Assembly: GCF_008370325.1 (NCBI RefSeq)
Contig: NZ_VNIP01000017.1
Coordinates: 1 to 64,000 of the forward strand
DNA from: Martinezella tropici
GTDB taxonomy: Bacteria; Pseudomonadota; Alphaproteobacteria; Rhizobiales; Rhizobiaceae
Length of the DNA stretch: 64,000 nt
Reading direction: 5' to 3'
The notes below the pieces were generated by a model, which was not told where the DNA came from, searched no databases, and was given only the letters and a program-made list of their open reading frames with translations. The stretch's first letter is position 1, and every line of letters starts with the position of its first letter. Shown here in pieces: positions 53,853 to 61,788 of this stretch. The position numbers were made by a program, and so were the translations under genes.

Positions 53853-54629
53853 GTGTTGCAATGTGCCGATTTTTACGACGCTGAACTCTCACGGCATAAC
53901 CAGCATTTGCAGGCCGCCGCCAGCGTCAGGAGGCGCGACCGGGTGCTCGATATCGGCTGCGGCGCTGGACAAACCACCCGGGAAGCAGCCCTTGCCGCAA
54001 TAGAAGGCGGCGCGGTCGGCGTGGATACTTCCGCCGAGATGCTTGAGATTGCGCGGCGACGTTGCGCTGAAGCGGGATTACGCAATGTCGGCTTCGAACT
54101 GGGCGACGCACAAAGCCACAATTTTCCAGCTGCCGGTTTCGATCTATGTATCAGCCGGTTCGGCGTTATGTTCTTTGCCGATCCGTCGGCGGCATTTGCC
54201 AATATCGCCCATGCAATACGCCCGGGCGGGCGCCTCGCCTGGATGGTATGGCAGAGCCAGGAGCGCAACACATGGTCTGGCGCCATCAGGGATGCCCTGG
54301 CTCCGGGAAGCGCAATTCCGGAAAATGCCGGCAAGCCGTTTTCGCTTGGCGATCCCACTATAGCCAAAGAGCTGTTAAGCGCCGCCGGTTTCACCTCGAT
54401 CGACTTCATCGAAGTGGAGGAGCCGGTGTTTTACGGGGCGAATGTCGACGCCGCCCTTGATGCTCTTGGTGGCCTCTATATGGTCAAGGACGCGCTTACG
54501 CACACCGATGAGACGCCCGATCAACCACTGCAGCGGCTGCGTGATTTGCTGGAAGCGCATATGACCCCCGAAGGCGTGCTCTTCGACTCCCGCGCATGGA
54601 TCATCACCGCTGATCGGGCCAGTGCCTGA
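53853..54629 (+). CDS. SAM-dependent class I methyltransferase
   Basis: A 258-residue Rossmann methyltransferase. The SAM-binding motif I is RVLDIGCGAGQTTREAALAA, the acidic motif II is VGVDTSAEMLEIARRR, and motif IV is FDLCISRFGVMFFADPSAAF. It resembles the UbiE/arsenite-type group in general form but no thiol pattern for arsenite is seen. GTG at 53853 follows GAGGGAGG by 6-7 bases. Substrate unknown. The gene stands alone; a hairpin with a T-run lies about 110 bases downstream. Confidence 0.83.
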   Translation: MLQCADFYDAELSRHNQHLQAAASVRRRDRVLDIGCGAGQTTREAALAAIEGGAVGVDTSAEMLEIARRRCAEAGLRNVGFELGDAQSHNFPAAGFDLCISRFGVMFFADPSAAFANIAHAIRPGGRLAWMVWQSQERNTWSGAIRDALAPGSAIPENAGKPFSLGDPTIAKELLSAAGFTSIDFIEVEEPVFYGANVDAALDALGGLYMVKDALTHTDETPDQPLQRLRDLLEAHMTPEGVLFDSRAWIITADRASA

Positions 54630-54742
54630 GAAGGCTTGGTCCGACGGTGTTGGGGCATCGCAATAGCTCAGAGCCTGGCCTTATGTGTTTGGGCTGGCGC
54701 GTGCGGCTGCTTTCGAATTTCTTTTCTCGGTTCGGAAACGCC

Positions 54743-54767
54743 AAAAGGCCCTTTGGGGGGCTTTTTT
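54743..54767. terminator. Terminator-like hairpin downstream of the methyltransferase / pseudo-tRNA
   Basis: AAAAGGCCC (54743-54751) and GGGGGGCTTTTTT (54755-54767) form an imperfect stem with a T-run on the plus strand and an A-run turned into T on the minus strand. It could end the methyltransferase gene and also lies just after the 3' side of the decayed tRNA on the minus strand, as natural tRNA terminators do. Confidence 0.55.
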
Positions 54768-54787
54768 GGTTGGGGGGAGGTGTGTTG

Positions 54788-54861
54788 GTTTTGGGGCAGG
54801 ATTTGAACCGTTCGCTGCGCTCAGCCTTCAGGTTATGGTCCTGAGGCACGACGAGCTACCG
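54788..54861 (-). pseudogene. Decayed tRNA-fMet-like sequence
   Basis: On the minus strand, GGTAGCTCGTC, CATAACCTGAAGG and GGTTCAAATCCTGCCCC are preserved in order and match the D-arm, anticodon region (CAT) and T-arm of bacterial initiator tRNA. The anticodon stem is disturbed and about 12-15 extra bases (within 54810-54824) split the variable region, and the acceptor stem is lost, so it cannot fold as a working tRNA. A further TGGTTGCGGGGGC, the reverse complement of the usual tRNA-fMet 3' end, lies at about 54923-54936. Confidence 0.55.
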
Positions 54862-55295
54862 ATCGCCAGCGAAGATGAAGTCTTCGCGCCGGCGATAGCT
54901 GATCTTGGTGATTGGGAAAGATTGGTTGCGGGGGCCTGATCGCACCGAGACTTGCAACAATCCTCTAATTTCCCGCCACGCTGTAAAATAGCGCAATCGC
55001 CTTCGAGGGCAGACACCAACAATTGCTCATTTCAAAGCGGCGAAACGCAAACATAAGCCAGACAAGCCGCTTTCGGACCCAGATAGCGGGCGGGATGTGG
55101 GAGAGCATCTCCCAAGCTTGAAGAACTGCGCATGCCTGCGCGCTTTTGACCCGTTTAAACAAACACCGGCTGATCCGTTACATACGGGAAAGGCCGCGGA
55201 AAGCTACTTGCGGATAAGAGGAGGCCTTAGGTGGGGTGATCGCGCGGTGCGTCTCCTTCGCGAAGGAACCTGCTCGGACATCATGGGGGAGAATA
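54862..55295. other. Gene-poor junction before the acyl-CoA operon
   Basis: I see no convincing protein gene in this stretch. It holds the short fMet-end-like sequence near 54923-54936, which may be an attachment scar. A GGGGGAGA ribosome site near 55285 belongs to the acyl-CoA dehydrogenase start. Confidence 0.45.
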
Positions 55296-56516
55296 ATGTC
55301 AACCCAGCCGTCACCGACTGCCAGCACCGAAGGCAAGCAGCTACCACTACCCAACAGCGACTTCTACGATCTTGCCGAAACCCTGGACCCCAGCGAGCTT
55401 GCGCTCGTAAGGCAGGTACGCACCTTCATGGAGAGCAAGGTCGCGCCGGTCATCAATAAATACTGGGCCGAAGACGCGTTTCCGTTTGAACTGATCCCCG
55501 CGTTGAAAGAGCTCAACATCGGTGGCCTTGGTCTCAACGGCTATGGCTGCAAAGGCGGCAGTGCGAAACTGTTCGGGTTCGTCGCAATGGAAATGGCGCG
55601 CGTCGACGCTTCGTTTTGCACCTTCTTCGGCGTTCACGACGGCCTTGCAATGGGTTCGATCTACCTCGACGGCTCGGAGGAGCAGAAGCAGAAATGGCTG
55701 CCGCCGATGGCGCGATTTGAAAAGATCGGCTGCTTTGGGTTGACCGAACCTTTGGTCGGCTCCGGTGCCGGCGGTGGCTTGACGACCACAGCGAAGCGAG
55801 AGGGCGACGTCTGGATCCTCAACGGCCAGAAGAAGTGGATCGGAAACTCCCCTTGGTGCGACCTTTCGATCATCTGGGCACGTGATGTGAGCGACAATCA
55901 AGTCAAGGGCTTCATCATCGAGAACAAGACCACAGACGGTTTCAGTGTCGAGAAGATCGAAAACAAGATCGCGCTCCGAGTCGTCCAAAATGGCCTGATC
56001 ACCATGAAGGACTGCCGCGTATCAGAAGAAAACCGCCTCCAAGCATCCAATTCGTTCCGCGACACAGCGAAAGTGCTGCGGATGACACGCTACATGGTCG
56101 GCTGGTCAGCAACCGGCTGTCAAATGGGTGCTTATGAGCATGCTCTGGCCTACGCCCAATCGAGGATGCAGTTCGGTAAGCCGATCGGCTCCTTTCAGAT
56201 GGTACAAGACCTCCTCGCCAAGATGCTCGGCAATGTCACCGCCTGCCAATGCCTGATGCTTCGCCTGGCTGCAATGGGCGATGAAGGCAAGCTCCTCGAT
56301 CATCACGCCTCGCTCGCAAAGTCCTTCTGCACCGTGAAAATGCGGGAAACCGTCGGCTGGGCACGCGAACTATTCGGCGCGAATGGAATCGTTGTCGATT
56401 ACAATGTCGCCCGTTTCTTTGCCGACGCCGAAGCACTCTACTCCTACGAAGGCACACGAGAGATGCAAAATCTCATCGTCGGCAAGGCGATAACCGGCTT
56501 CAGCGCCTTTGTTTAG
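55296..56516 (+). CDS. Acyl-CoA dehydrogenase (GcdH/ACX4-like clade)
   Basis: A 406-residue flavoprotein. Middle-domain motifs are IGCFGLTEPLVGSGAGGGLT and NGQKKWIGNSPWCDL. The C-terminal helical domain has QSRMQFGKPIGSFQMVQDLL, and the catalytic Glu is in SYEGTREMQNLIVGKAITG. The overall form is closest to the glutaryl-CoA dehydrogenase / plant ACX4 group, but the Arg region that binds the glutaryl carboxylate is not evident (VDASFCTFFGVHDGLAMG), so glutaryl-CoA is not a safe substrate. First gene of a five-gene operon with GGGGGAGA before the ATG. Confidence 0.9.
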   Translation: MSTQPSPTASTEGKQLPLPNSDFYDLAETLDPSELALVRQVRTFMESKVAPVINKYWAEDAFPFELIPALKELNIGGLGLNGYGCKGGSAKLFGFVAMEMARVDASFCTFFGVHDGLAMGSIYLDGSEEQKQKWLPPMARFEKIGCFGLTEPLVGSGAGGGLTTTAKREGDVWILNGQKKWIGNSPWCDLSIIWARDVSDNQVKGFIIENKTTDGFSVEKIENKIALRVVQNGLITMKDCRVSEENRLQASNSFRDTAKVLRMTRYMVGWSATGCQMGAYEHALAYAQSRMQFGKPIGSFQMVQDLLAKMLGNVTACQCLMLRLAAMGDEGKLLDHHASLAKSFCTVKMRETVGWARELFGANGIVVDYNVARFFADAEALYSYEGTREMQNLIVGKAITGFSAFV

Positions 56517-56547
56517 CCCCTCCCGTTCGAAGCTCGGAGCCAATCGA

Positions 56548-57345
56548 ATGCCAGTCGCTTCCCGTTCCTTTGACAATATACTTTACGAAAAAAGGGCGTC
56601 GATTGCCTACATCACCCTCAATCGCCCCGATGTCCTGAATGCCCTGAATTCGAAAACCTGGGAGGAACTCGCCCTCGCCTTCAAGGATGCCAAGGACGAT
56701 CTCGCCGTACGTGGCATCATTCTGACCGGCGCCGGCGATCGGGCGTTCATTGCCGGTGCGGACATTGGGGAGCTTGCGGAGGTCGGCGCCGTCGAGGCTG
56801 AGCGATCGAGCCGCTTTGGGCAAGAGGTTCTGGACTTTATCGAAAACATCGGCAAACCGGTTATCGCTGCCGTCAACGGCTTTGCCCTAGGCGGCGGGTG
56901 TGAGACAGCGATGGCTTGCACGATGAGGATAGCGTCTGAAAATGCGAAATTCGGGCAACCGGAAGTCAAACTCGGCCTTCTTCCGGGCGGCGGCGGCACT
57001 CAACGCCTGCCACGGTTGGTTGGCAAGGGTCGCGCGCTGCAGCTCATTCTTTCGGGAGAGACAATAGATGCGCAGGAAGCCTATCGGATTGGTCTGATCA
57101 ACGATATCGCGCCGGCAGCCGACCTGCTTACCCGCGCGGAACGGCTTCTAACGGAGATCGCCGCGAATGCTCCGATCGCCGTCAAATTTGCAATCGCTGC
57201 GATAAACAGCGGACTGGAGACGAGCCAGCGCCAGGGATTGCTGTTGGAAGCATCCTATTTCGGAATCTGTGCCGGAACCGAAGACAAGAAGGAAGGTACC
57301 TCGGCCTTTCTGGAAAAGCGTACGCCCAATTTCGGCGGACGGTGA
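56548..57345 (+). CDS. Enoyl-CoA hydratase/isomerase
   Basis: A 265-residue crotonase-fold enzyme. The oxyanion-hole strands are DRAFIAGADIGELAE and VNGFALGGGCETAMACTMRI. The catalytic Glu positions are filled in the family way: GGGCE and KFGQPEVKLGLLPGGGGTQR (second Glu), so normal hydratase activity is expected. ATG at 56548 follows CGGAG; an in-frame TTG at 56509 would overlap the upstream stop. It follows the dehydrogenase by 31 bases and should hydrate the enoyl-CoA it makes. Confidence 0.92.
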   Translation: MPVASRSFDNILYEKRASIAYITLNRPDVLNALNSKTWEELALAFKDAKDDLAVRGIILTGAGDRAFIAGADIGELAEVGAVEAERSSRFGQEVLDFIENIGKPVIAAVNGFALGGGCETAMACTMRIASENAKFGQPEVKLGLLPGGGGTQRLPRLVGKGRALQLILSGETIDAQEAYRIGLINDIAPAADLLTRAERLLTEIAANAPIAVKFAIAAINSGLETSQRQGLLLEASYFGICAGTEDKKEGTSAFLEKRTPNFGGR

Positions 57346-57391
57346 AACAAAGTGCCGAGCGCGTCAGCATAATTAGTATGGGAGGTGACGA

Positions 57392-58633
57392 ATGGCCGAC
57401 GGTAGCGTCTTTTCAGGGTTGAAAGTGGTGGACCTTGCGAGCTTCATCGCTGGCCCCGCGGCAACAACCGTGCTTTCTGACTTTGGTGCCGATGTCATCA
57501 AGGTCGAACCACCGGGCATTGGCGATCCCTATCGGTATTTTTATCGGACACCGCCCAATCCGTCCCTTGCCGAGAACTATTCGTGGCAACTTACCAATCG
57601 CAACAAACGCAGTCTCGTTGTTGATCTCAAGAACCCGCAATCGGCGGAGATTCTGGTCTCCCTAGTCAAATGGGCCGATGTCTTTGTAACGAATTTTCCT
57701 CCGCGTGTGAGAAAGAGTCTCAAGATAAACTTTGAAGATCTCGCACCGCTAAACTCGAGATTAATTTATGCCGATCTTACAGGGTACGGTGAACAAGGTC
57801 CGGAAGCTGACAAGCCTGGTTTCGACATAACGGCCTATTGGGCTCGATCAGGGCTCATGGAATACACCCGAAACCTTGGCAGTCCGCCAGCCATACCAGT
57901 ACCGGGCATCGGCGACCATGCCACCGCTATCTCGCTCTACGCTGGTATCGTCACGGGCCTCTATCGCCGCGAACGCACCGGCAAGGGATGCAATGTAATG
58001 ACTTCATTGATTGCCGAAGGGGCCTGGGCAACAGCAGCTTGGCTCCAGGCCGCGCTATTTGGCGCGGAATTCGCACTTAACGATCGTGCCCGACCGCAAA
58101 ATCCGCTTGCCGGCGGCACCTATCAGACATCCGATCAGCGCTGGCTGCTGCTTGCATTCGTTGAAACGGAAAAGAACTGGCCCGTTTTTGCAAATGCGAT
58201 CAATCGCGCCGACCTGCTGTCGGACGCCCGTTTTGCCGGCGTCGAAAATCGCGCTGCAAATGCTGACGCCCTCGTCGCGGAACTCGATGGCACCCTGGGC
58301 GCGCAGCCGCTGGCACATTGGAAGGAAGTGCTCGATAAGGTAAGATTACCTTATGGCGTTGCTCAGATTCCTGAGGAGATCATTAGCGATCCACAACTCA
58401 TCGCCAATGAGATCATTGTTCCGATCGCCGATGGAAGCCCCTCGCCCCGGTACACCGTCAACAGTCCTGTCACGATCAGAGAAGTGTCAAAGGTCGCGCC
58501 AAAGACCGCGCCCGCCCTCGGCGAACATACTGAACAGATTCTGCTGGAGCTTGGCTTCACGGTCGAGCAAGTCGACAGCATGCTCGCAGCCGAAGTTGTT
58601 TCGAACGCACCACGTGGCAAGACGGCACCATAA
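57392..58633 (+). CDS. CaiB/BaiF-type family III CoA transferase
   Basis: A 413-residue CoA transferase: LKVVDLASFIAGPAATTVLS, DFGADVIKVEPPGIGDPYR, SWQLTNRNKRSLVVDLKNPQ. The catalytic Asp is in the ADLTGYGEQGPEADKPGFDI region. Family III enzymes move CoA from a donor acyl-CoA to a free acid. In this operon it would activate the substrate acid, which the dehydrogenase, hydratase and 3-hydroxyacyl dehydrogenase then process. ATG follows GGGAGGTGA. It lies 46 bases after the hydratase gene. Confidence 0.92.
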   Translation: MADGSVFSGLKVVDLASFIAGPAATTVLSDFGADVIKVEPPGIGDPYRYFYRTPPNPSLAENYSWQLTNRNKRSLVVDLKNPQSAEILVSLVKWADVFVTNFPPRVRKSLKINFEDLAPLNSRLIYADLTGYGEQGPEADKPGFDITAYWARSGLMEYTRNLGSPPAIPVPGIGDHATAISLYAGIVTGLYRRERTGKGCNVMTSLIAEGAWATAAWLQAALFGAEFALNDRARPQNPLAGGTYQTSDQRWLLLAFVETEKNWPVFANAINRADLLSDARFAGVENRAANADALVAELDGTLGAQPLAHWKEVLDKVRLPYGVAQIPEEIISDPQLIANEIIVPIADGSPSPRYTVNSPVTIREVSKVAPKTAPALGEHTEQILLELGFTVEQVDSMLAAEVVSNAPRGKTAP

Positions 58634-58727
58634 ACGGGACGGATAAAACGACTGGATTGCGAATGGGACAGAGCTAGGACGCCGAATAACGCGGCGGCAC
58701 CTCCCGTTCCATTAGGAGGAGGATTCG

Positions 58728-59648
58728 ATGACAGAACAAGACCGCGTGACGTCAGCCATAACGGATGAGAAAGGAATGCGATGCCTCTTGTTCTTCCTGG
58801 ACCTTAGCGGCGGCCGGATTCTTTCGCTTAATCCCGATGGCACCGACCGTAAGGTCATCATAGCGGGATGCCGAAGTCCAGATGGCATCGTCGTCGACAG
58901 TCGGGCGGGTCACATCTACTGGACCAACATGGGTGTCCCCAACCTTCAGGACGGCTCGATCGAACGTGCCGACATCCATGGACAGAACCGCCGCACGATC
59001 ATTCCAGAAGGCACCACCTTCACTCCGAAGCAGATTCACTTGGATAAGGACGGCGGCAAGCTTTATTGGTCAGACCGGGAGGGGATGCGCGTCATGCGAT
59101 CAAATCTCGACGGCTCTCAGATCGAAACCCTGGTGATCGCTGGTCAAGGCGATGTCGACCGCCGTGACGCAACAAAATGGTGTGTCGGCATCACGATCGA
59201 TCCCGAGGCGAGACAAATCTACTGGACGCAGAAAGGCCCCGACAATGCCGAGCAAGGGCGCATCTTCCGCGCGGGAATGGAAATTCCGACAGGCGAGGAC
59301 GCGGCAACGCGCAGCGATATCGAACTATTTCTGGATGGCCTGCCTGAGCCAATCGACCTTGAGTTAGATCTTGCCACTCGCACCCTCTACTGGACGGATC
59401 GGGGCGATCCTCCGCGCGGCAATACAGTCAATCGCATCCGCATCGATGGCGAGCGCAACACACCCGAAATCATCTTTACCCATTTAATGGAGGGGATTGG
59501 CATCGCCCTCGACTGTCGCAACGATCGCATGTTCATGACAGACCTCGCCGGATCGGTCTATGCGGCGCGGCTTGATGGATCGGAACCGCGAGCGCTGCTC
59601 CAGGTTCAGGGCAATCTGACCGGCATTGCATATGTTGACTTTGCATAG
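58728..59648 (+). CDS. YWTD-type beta-propeller protein (copy 2), inside the acyl-CoA operon
   Basis: A 306-residue cytoplasmic protein with the same repeat layout as the copy at 40533-41453: IYWTNMG, LYWSDREG, IYWTQKG, LYWTDRG, and shared RSPDGIVVDS, TPKQIHLDKDG and LPEPIDLELDLATRTLYWTD. The two are clearly paralogues, similar along their whole length. Strong AGGAGGAGG ribosome site. Its close packing with genes of acyl-CoA metabolism (14 bases before the next start) says that it has a metabolic, not adhesive, role: possibly an isomerase, lactonase or scaffold. No catalytic residue can be named. Confidence 0.85.
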   Translation: MTEQDRVTSAITDEKGMRCLLFFLDLSGGRILSLNPDGTDRKVIIAGCRSPDGIVVDSRAGHIYWTNMGVPNLQDGSIERADIHGQNRRTIIPEGTTFTPKQIHLDKDGGKLYWSDREGMRVMRSNLDGSQIETLVIAGQGDVDRRDATKWCVGITIDPEARQIYWTQKGPDNAEQGRIFRAGMEIPTGEDAATRSDIELFLDGLPEPIDLELDLATRTLYWTDRGDPPRGNTVNRIRIDGERNTPEIIFTHLMEGIGIALDCRNDRMFMTDLAGSVYAARLDGSEPRALLQVQGNLTGIAYVDFA

Positions 59649-59662
59649 GAGGAGAAGTGACC

Positions 59663-60622
59663 ATGTCTACCGACAAATCTATTCGCCGCATTGCTATCGT
59701 CGGCACCGGTGTCATTGGAGCGAGCTGGGCGGCGCTGTATTTGGCGCGGGGATTCGACGTGGTGGCGACCGATCCTGCGCCTGACGCCGAGAGCAATTTG
59801 CGGAAATACGTTGATGAGGCATGGGAGCTGCTGACCAAAGTCGGTCTTTCGCCGGGCGCAACGCCAGATCGTCTAAGCTTTACCAGCGATATGCGCTCGG
59901 CATTGTCGGCGGCCGATTTTGTTCAGGAGAACGGTCCTGAGCGCCCGGATTTCAAGATCGGCCTATTCGCAGACATGGATGACATTGCCCCGGCTCACGC
60001 AATCCTCGCCTCTAGCTCGTCAAGCCTGACCATGAGCGTCATTCAATCGCGCTGCAAGCATCCCGAACGTTGCGTCATCGGACATCCATTCAATCCTCCC
60101 CATATCATTCCGCTGGTCGAAGTTGTCGGGGGCGCCAAAACGTCGCCTGCTGTCATCGAGCAGGCGATGAAATTCTACACATCCATCGGCAAGCGGCCCA
60201 TCTTGCTTCGAAAGGAAATTCCCGGACATGTTGCAAATCGCCTCCAGGTCGCCTTGTACAAGGAAGTCATGTATCTGATCGAACAGGGTGTCTTGAGTGT
60301 CGCGGACGCCGATGACGCGGTCTGCTGGGGGCCAGGGCTCAGATGGGGAATTATGGGCCCCAATCTTCAGTTCCACCTAGGCGGTGGCACGGGCGGCATC
60401 AAGCACTTCATGGAGCATATTATTGCCGGCCTATCTCCCCTGTTCGACGCACTTGGCAATCCGAATATCACAGCCGACCTCAAACAACAGATCATCGACG
60501 GCGTGTTGAGAGAAGCCGGACCGCGGTCGGTGGAGCAACTGGCCAAAGAAGAAAACGAGATGTTGTTGGCTCTTCTTCGTTTGCGCGAGCAGCGTGCTGA
60601 AGCAAAGCCAGCCCCAAAATAA
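59663..60622 (+). CDS. 3-hydroxyacyl-CoA dehydrogenase superfamily protein (L-carnitine / L-gulonate dehydrogenase-like)
   Basis: A 319-residue short member of the 3HCDH superfamily. NAD-binding loop IAIVGTGVIGASWAALYLAR; the catalytic His is in CVIGHPFNPPHIIPLVEVVG, followed by KEIPGHVANRLQVALYKEVM. The length and PFNPPH motif fit L-carnitine dehydrogenase, L-gulonate 3-dehydrogenase (lambda-crystallin) and relatives, which act on free hydroxy acids, as well as on CoA esters. ATG at 59663 was chosen over GTG at 59657. Last gene of the operon. Confidence 0.88.
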   Translation: MSTDKSIRRIAIVGTGVIGASWAALYLARGFDVVATDPAPDAESNLRKYVDEAWELLTKVGLSPGATPDRLSFTSDMRSALSAADFVQENGPERPDFKIGLFADMDDIAPAHAILASSSSSLTMSVIQSRCKHPERCVIGHPFNPPHIIPLVEVVGGAKTSPAVIEQAMKFYTSIGKRPILLRKEIPGHVANRLQVALYKEVMYLIEQGVLSVADADDAVCWGPGLRWGIMGPNLQFHLGGGTGGIKHFMEHIIAGLSPLFDALGNPNITADLKQQIIDGVLREAGPRSVEQLAKEENEMLLALLRLREQRAEAKPAPK

Positions 60623-60806
60623 CGAAACAGAATCCGCCGGTGAGGTGCCTGTACTGCAGCAACGTCGAACGGTGGCATAGGCTAGGCGGACGTGTCGCGA
60701 TTTCGTCTTGGTGCATTTGTGATTTTCGTCTGCTACGCTCTAAGAGGTGACCGGCAGCTAGTCATCAGCGGATTGCATTTGGTCGTGTTTTGGGAGAACG
60801 AATTGA

Positions 60807-61787
60807 ATGTGGCGATTGGCTCGTGTCCTGATTGGCTTAGCGGTTCTGATTGGTCTTGGCGCGCTTCTTTGGATTGCAACAAGGCCACCACCGCTCATCG
60901 TTCAAGGCGAAGTTTCGGCCAACCGCGTCGACATAAGCCCGCGCGTTTCGGGCAGAATTGCGAAATTGAATGCCGACGTCGGCGATAATGTCAAAACCGG
61001 TACAGTGATTGCCGAGCTGGAAAGTCCTCAGCTCGTCGCCGGGTTGCATATGACCGAGGCGGCTCTTGCCGTTGCCGAGGCGGATCTGGTTCGAGTGAAC
61101 AGCACCCGGCCGGAGACGATCGCCGCACGCAAGGCAGAATTGGCAGCCGCCGCCGCCGACGTCACGCTTTATCAGGAAGATTCCGACCGCCAAGCGAAAC
61201 TGATCGCGACCGGAGCGTCGACGCAATCACGCGTCGATGAAACGACACGAAACCTCGAGGCGGCGATCCGCAAGCGCGAATCGGCCGAGGCCAATCTCGC
61301 GCTGGCAATCGCCGGAGCCAGCAAGGAGGAGAAGGCGCTCGCCGCAACACAAGTCGAACGAGCAAAGTCTACCCTCAATCAGCAGCAGGTCGACATCGCC
61401 GAATTGACCATCCGCGCTCCGATCTCCGGTCAGGTCACGACACGTGTGGCGGAGCTTGGCGAAAATTTCTCGGCCGGAGCCCCATTGTTTTCCCTTATCG
61501 ATATGCAGAATCCATGGTTCACCTTCAACCTGCGTGAAGATCTTCTGAAAGGCCTGAAAGTCGGCGACAGCTTCGATATCACCGTCCCAGCACTGCGAAA
61601 CGCCAAGATCACGGTGAAGGTCACGACGATCAATGCACAGGGGCAATACGCCACTTGGCGGGCCACGCGGGCGACTGGAGACTTCGATCTCCGTACTTTT
61701 GAGGTGCGGGCGAACCCCACAAGTCCGATTGAAGGCCTGCGTCCCGGAATGAGCGCCATCGCGTCATGGCCGCCGGCGGAGCGCTGA
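60807..61787 (+). CDS. HlyD/EmrA-type membrane fusion protein
   Basis: A 326-residue periplasmic adaptor with one N-terminal membrane anchor (RVLIGLAVLIGLGALLWIAT). The first lipoyl half is VDISPRVSGRIAKLNADVGD, a long alpha-hairpin spans about residues 80-190, and the second lipoyl half is IRAPISGQVTTRVAELGENF. It is followed two bases later by an ABC-2 permease gene, so it belongs to an ABC-type drug or metabolite exporter (YhiI-RbbA-YhhJ-like). It starts 184 bases after the acyl-CoA operon. Confidence 0.9.
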   Translation: MWRLARVLIGLAVLIGLGALLWIATRPPPLIVQGEVSANRVDISPRVSGRIAKLNADVGDNVKTGTVIAELESPQLVAGLHMTEAALAVAEADLVRVNSTRPETIAARKAELAAAAADVTLYQEDSDRQAKLIATGASTQSRVDETTRNLEAAIRKRESAEANLALAIAGASKEEKALAATQVERAKSTLNQQQVDIAELTIRAPISGQVTTRVAELGENFSAGAPLFSLIDMQNPWFTFNLREDLLKGLKVGDSFDITVPALRNAKITVKVTTINAQGQYATWRATRATGDFDLRTFEVRANPTSPIEGLRPGMSAIASWPPAER

Positions 61788-61788
61788 C

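Noticed and set aside
54788-54861. Functional tRNA on the minus strand
   Set aside because: Extra bases and loss of the acceptor stem prevent a cloverleaf; listed as pseudogene instead.
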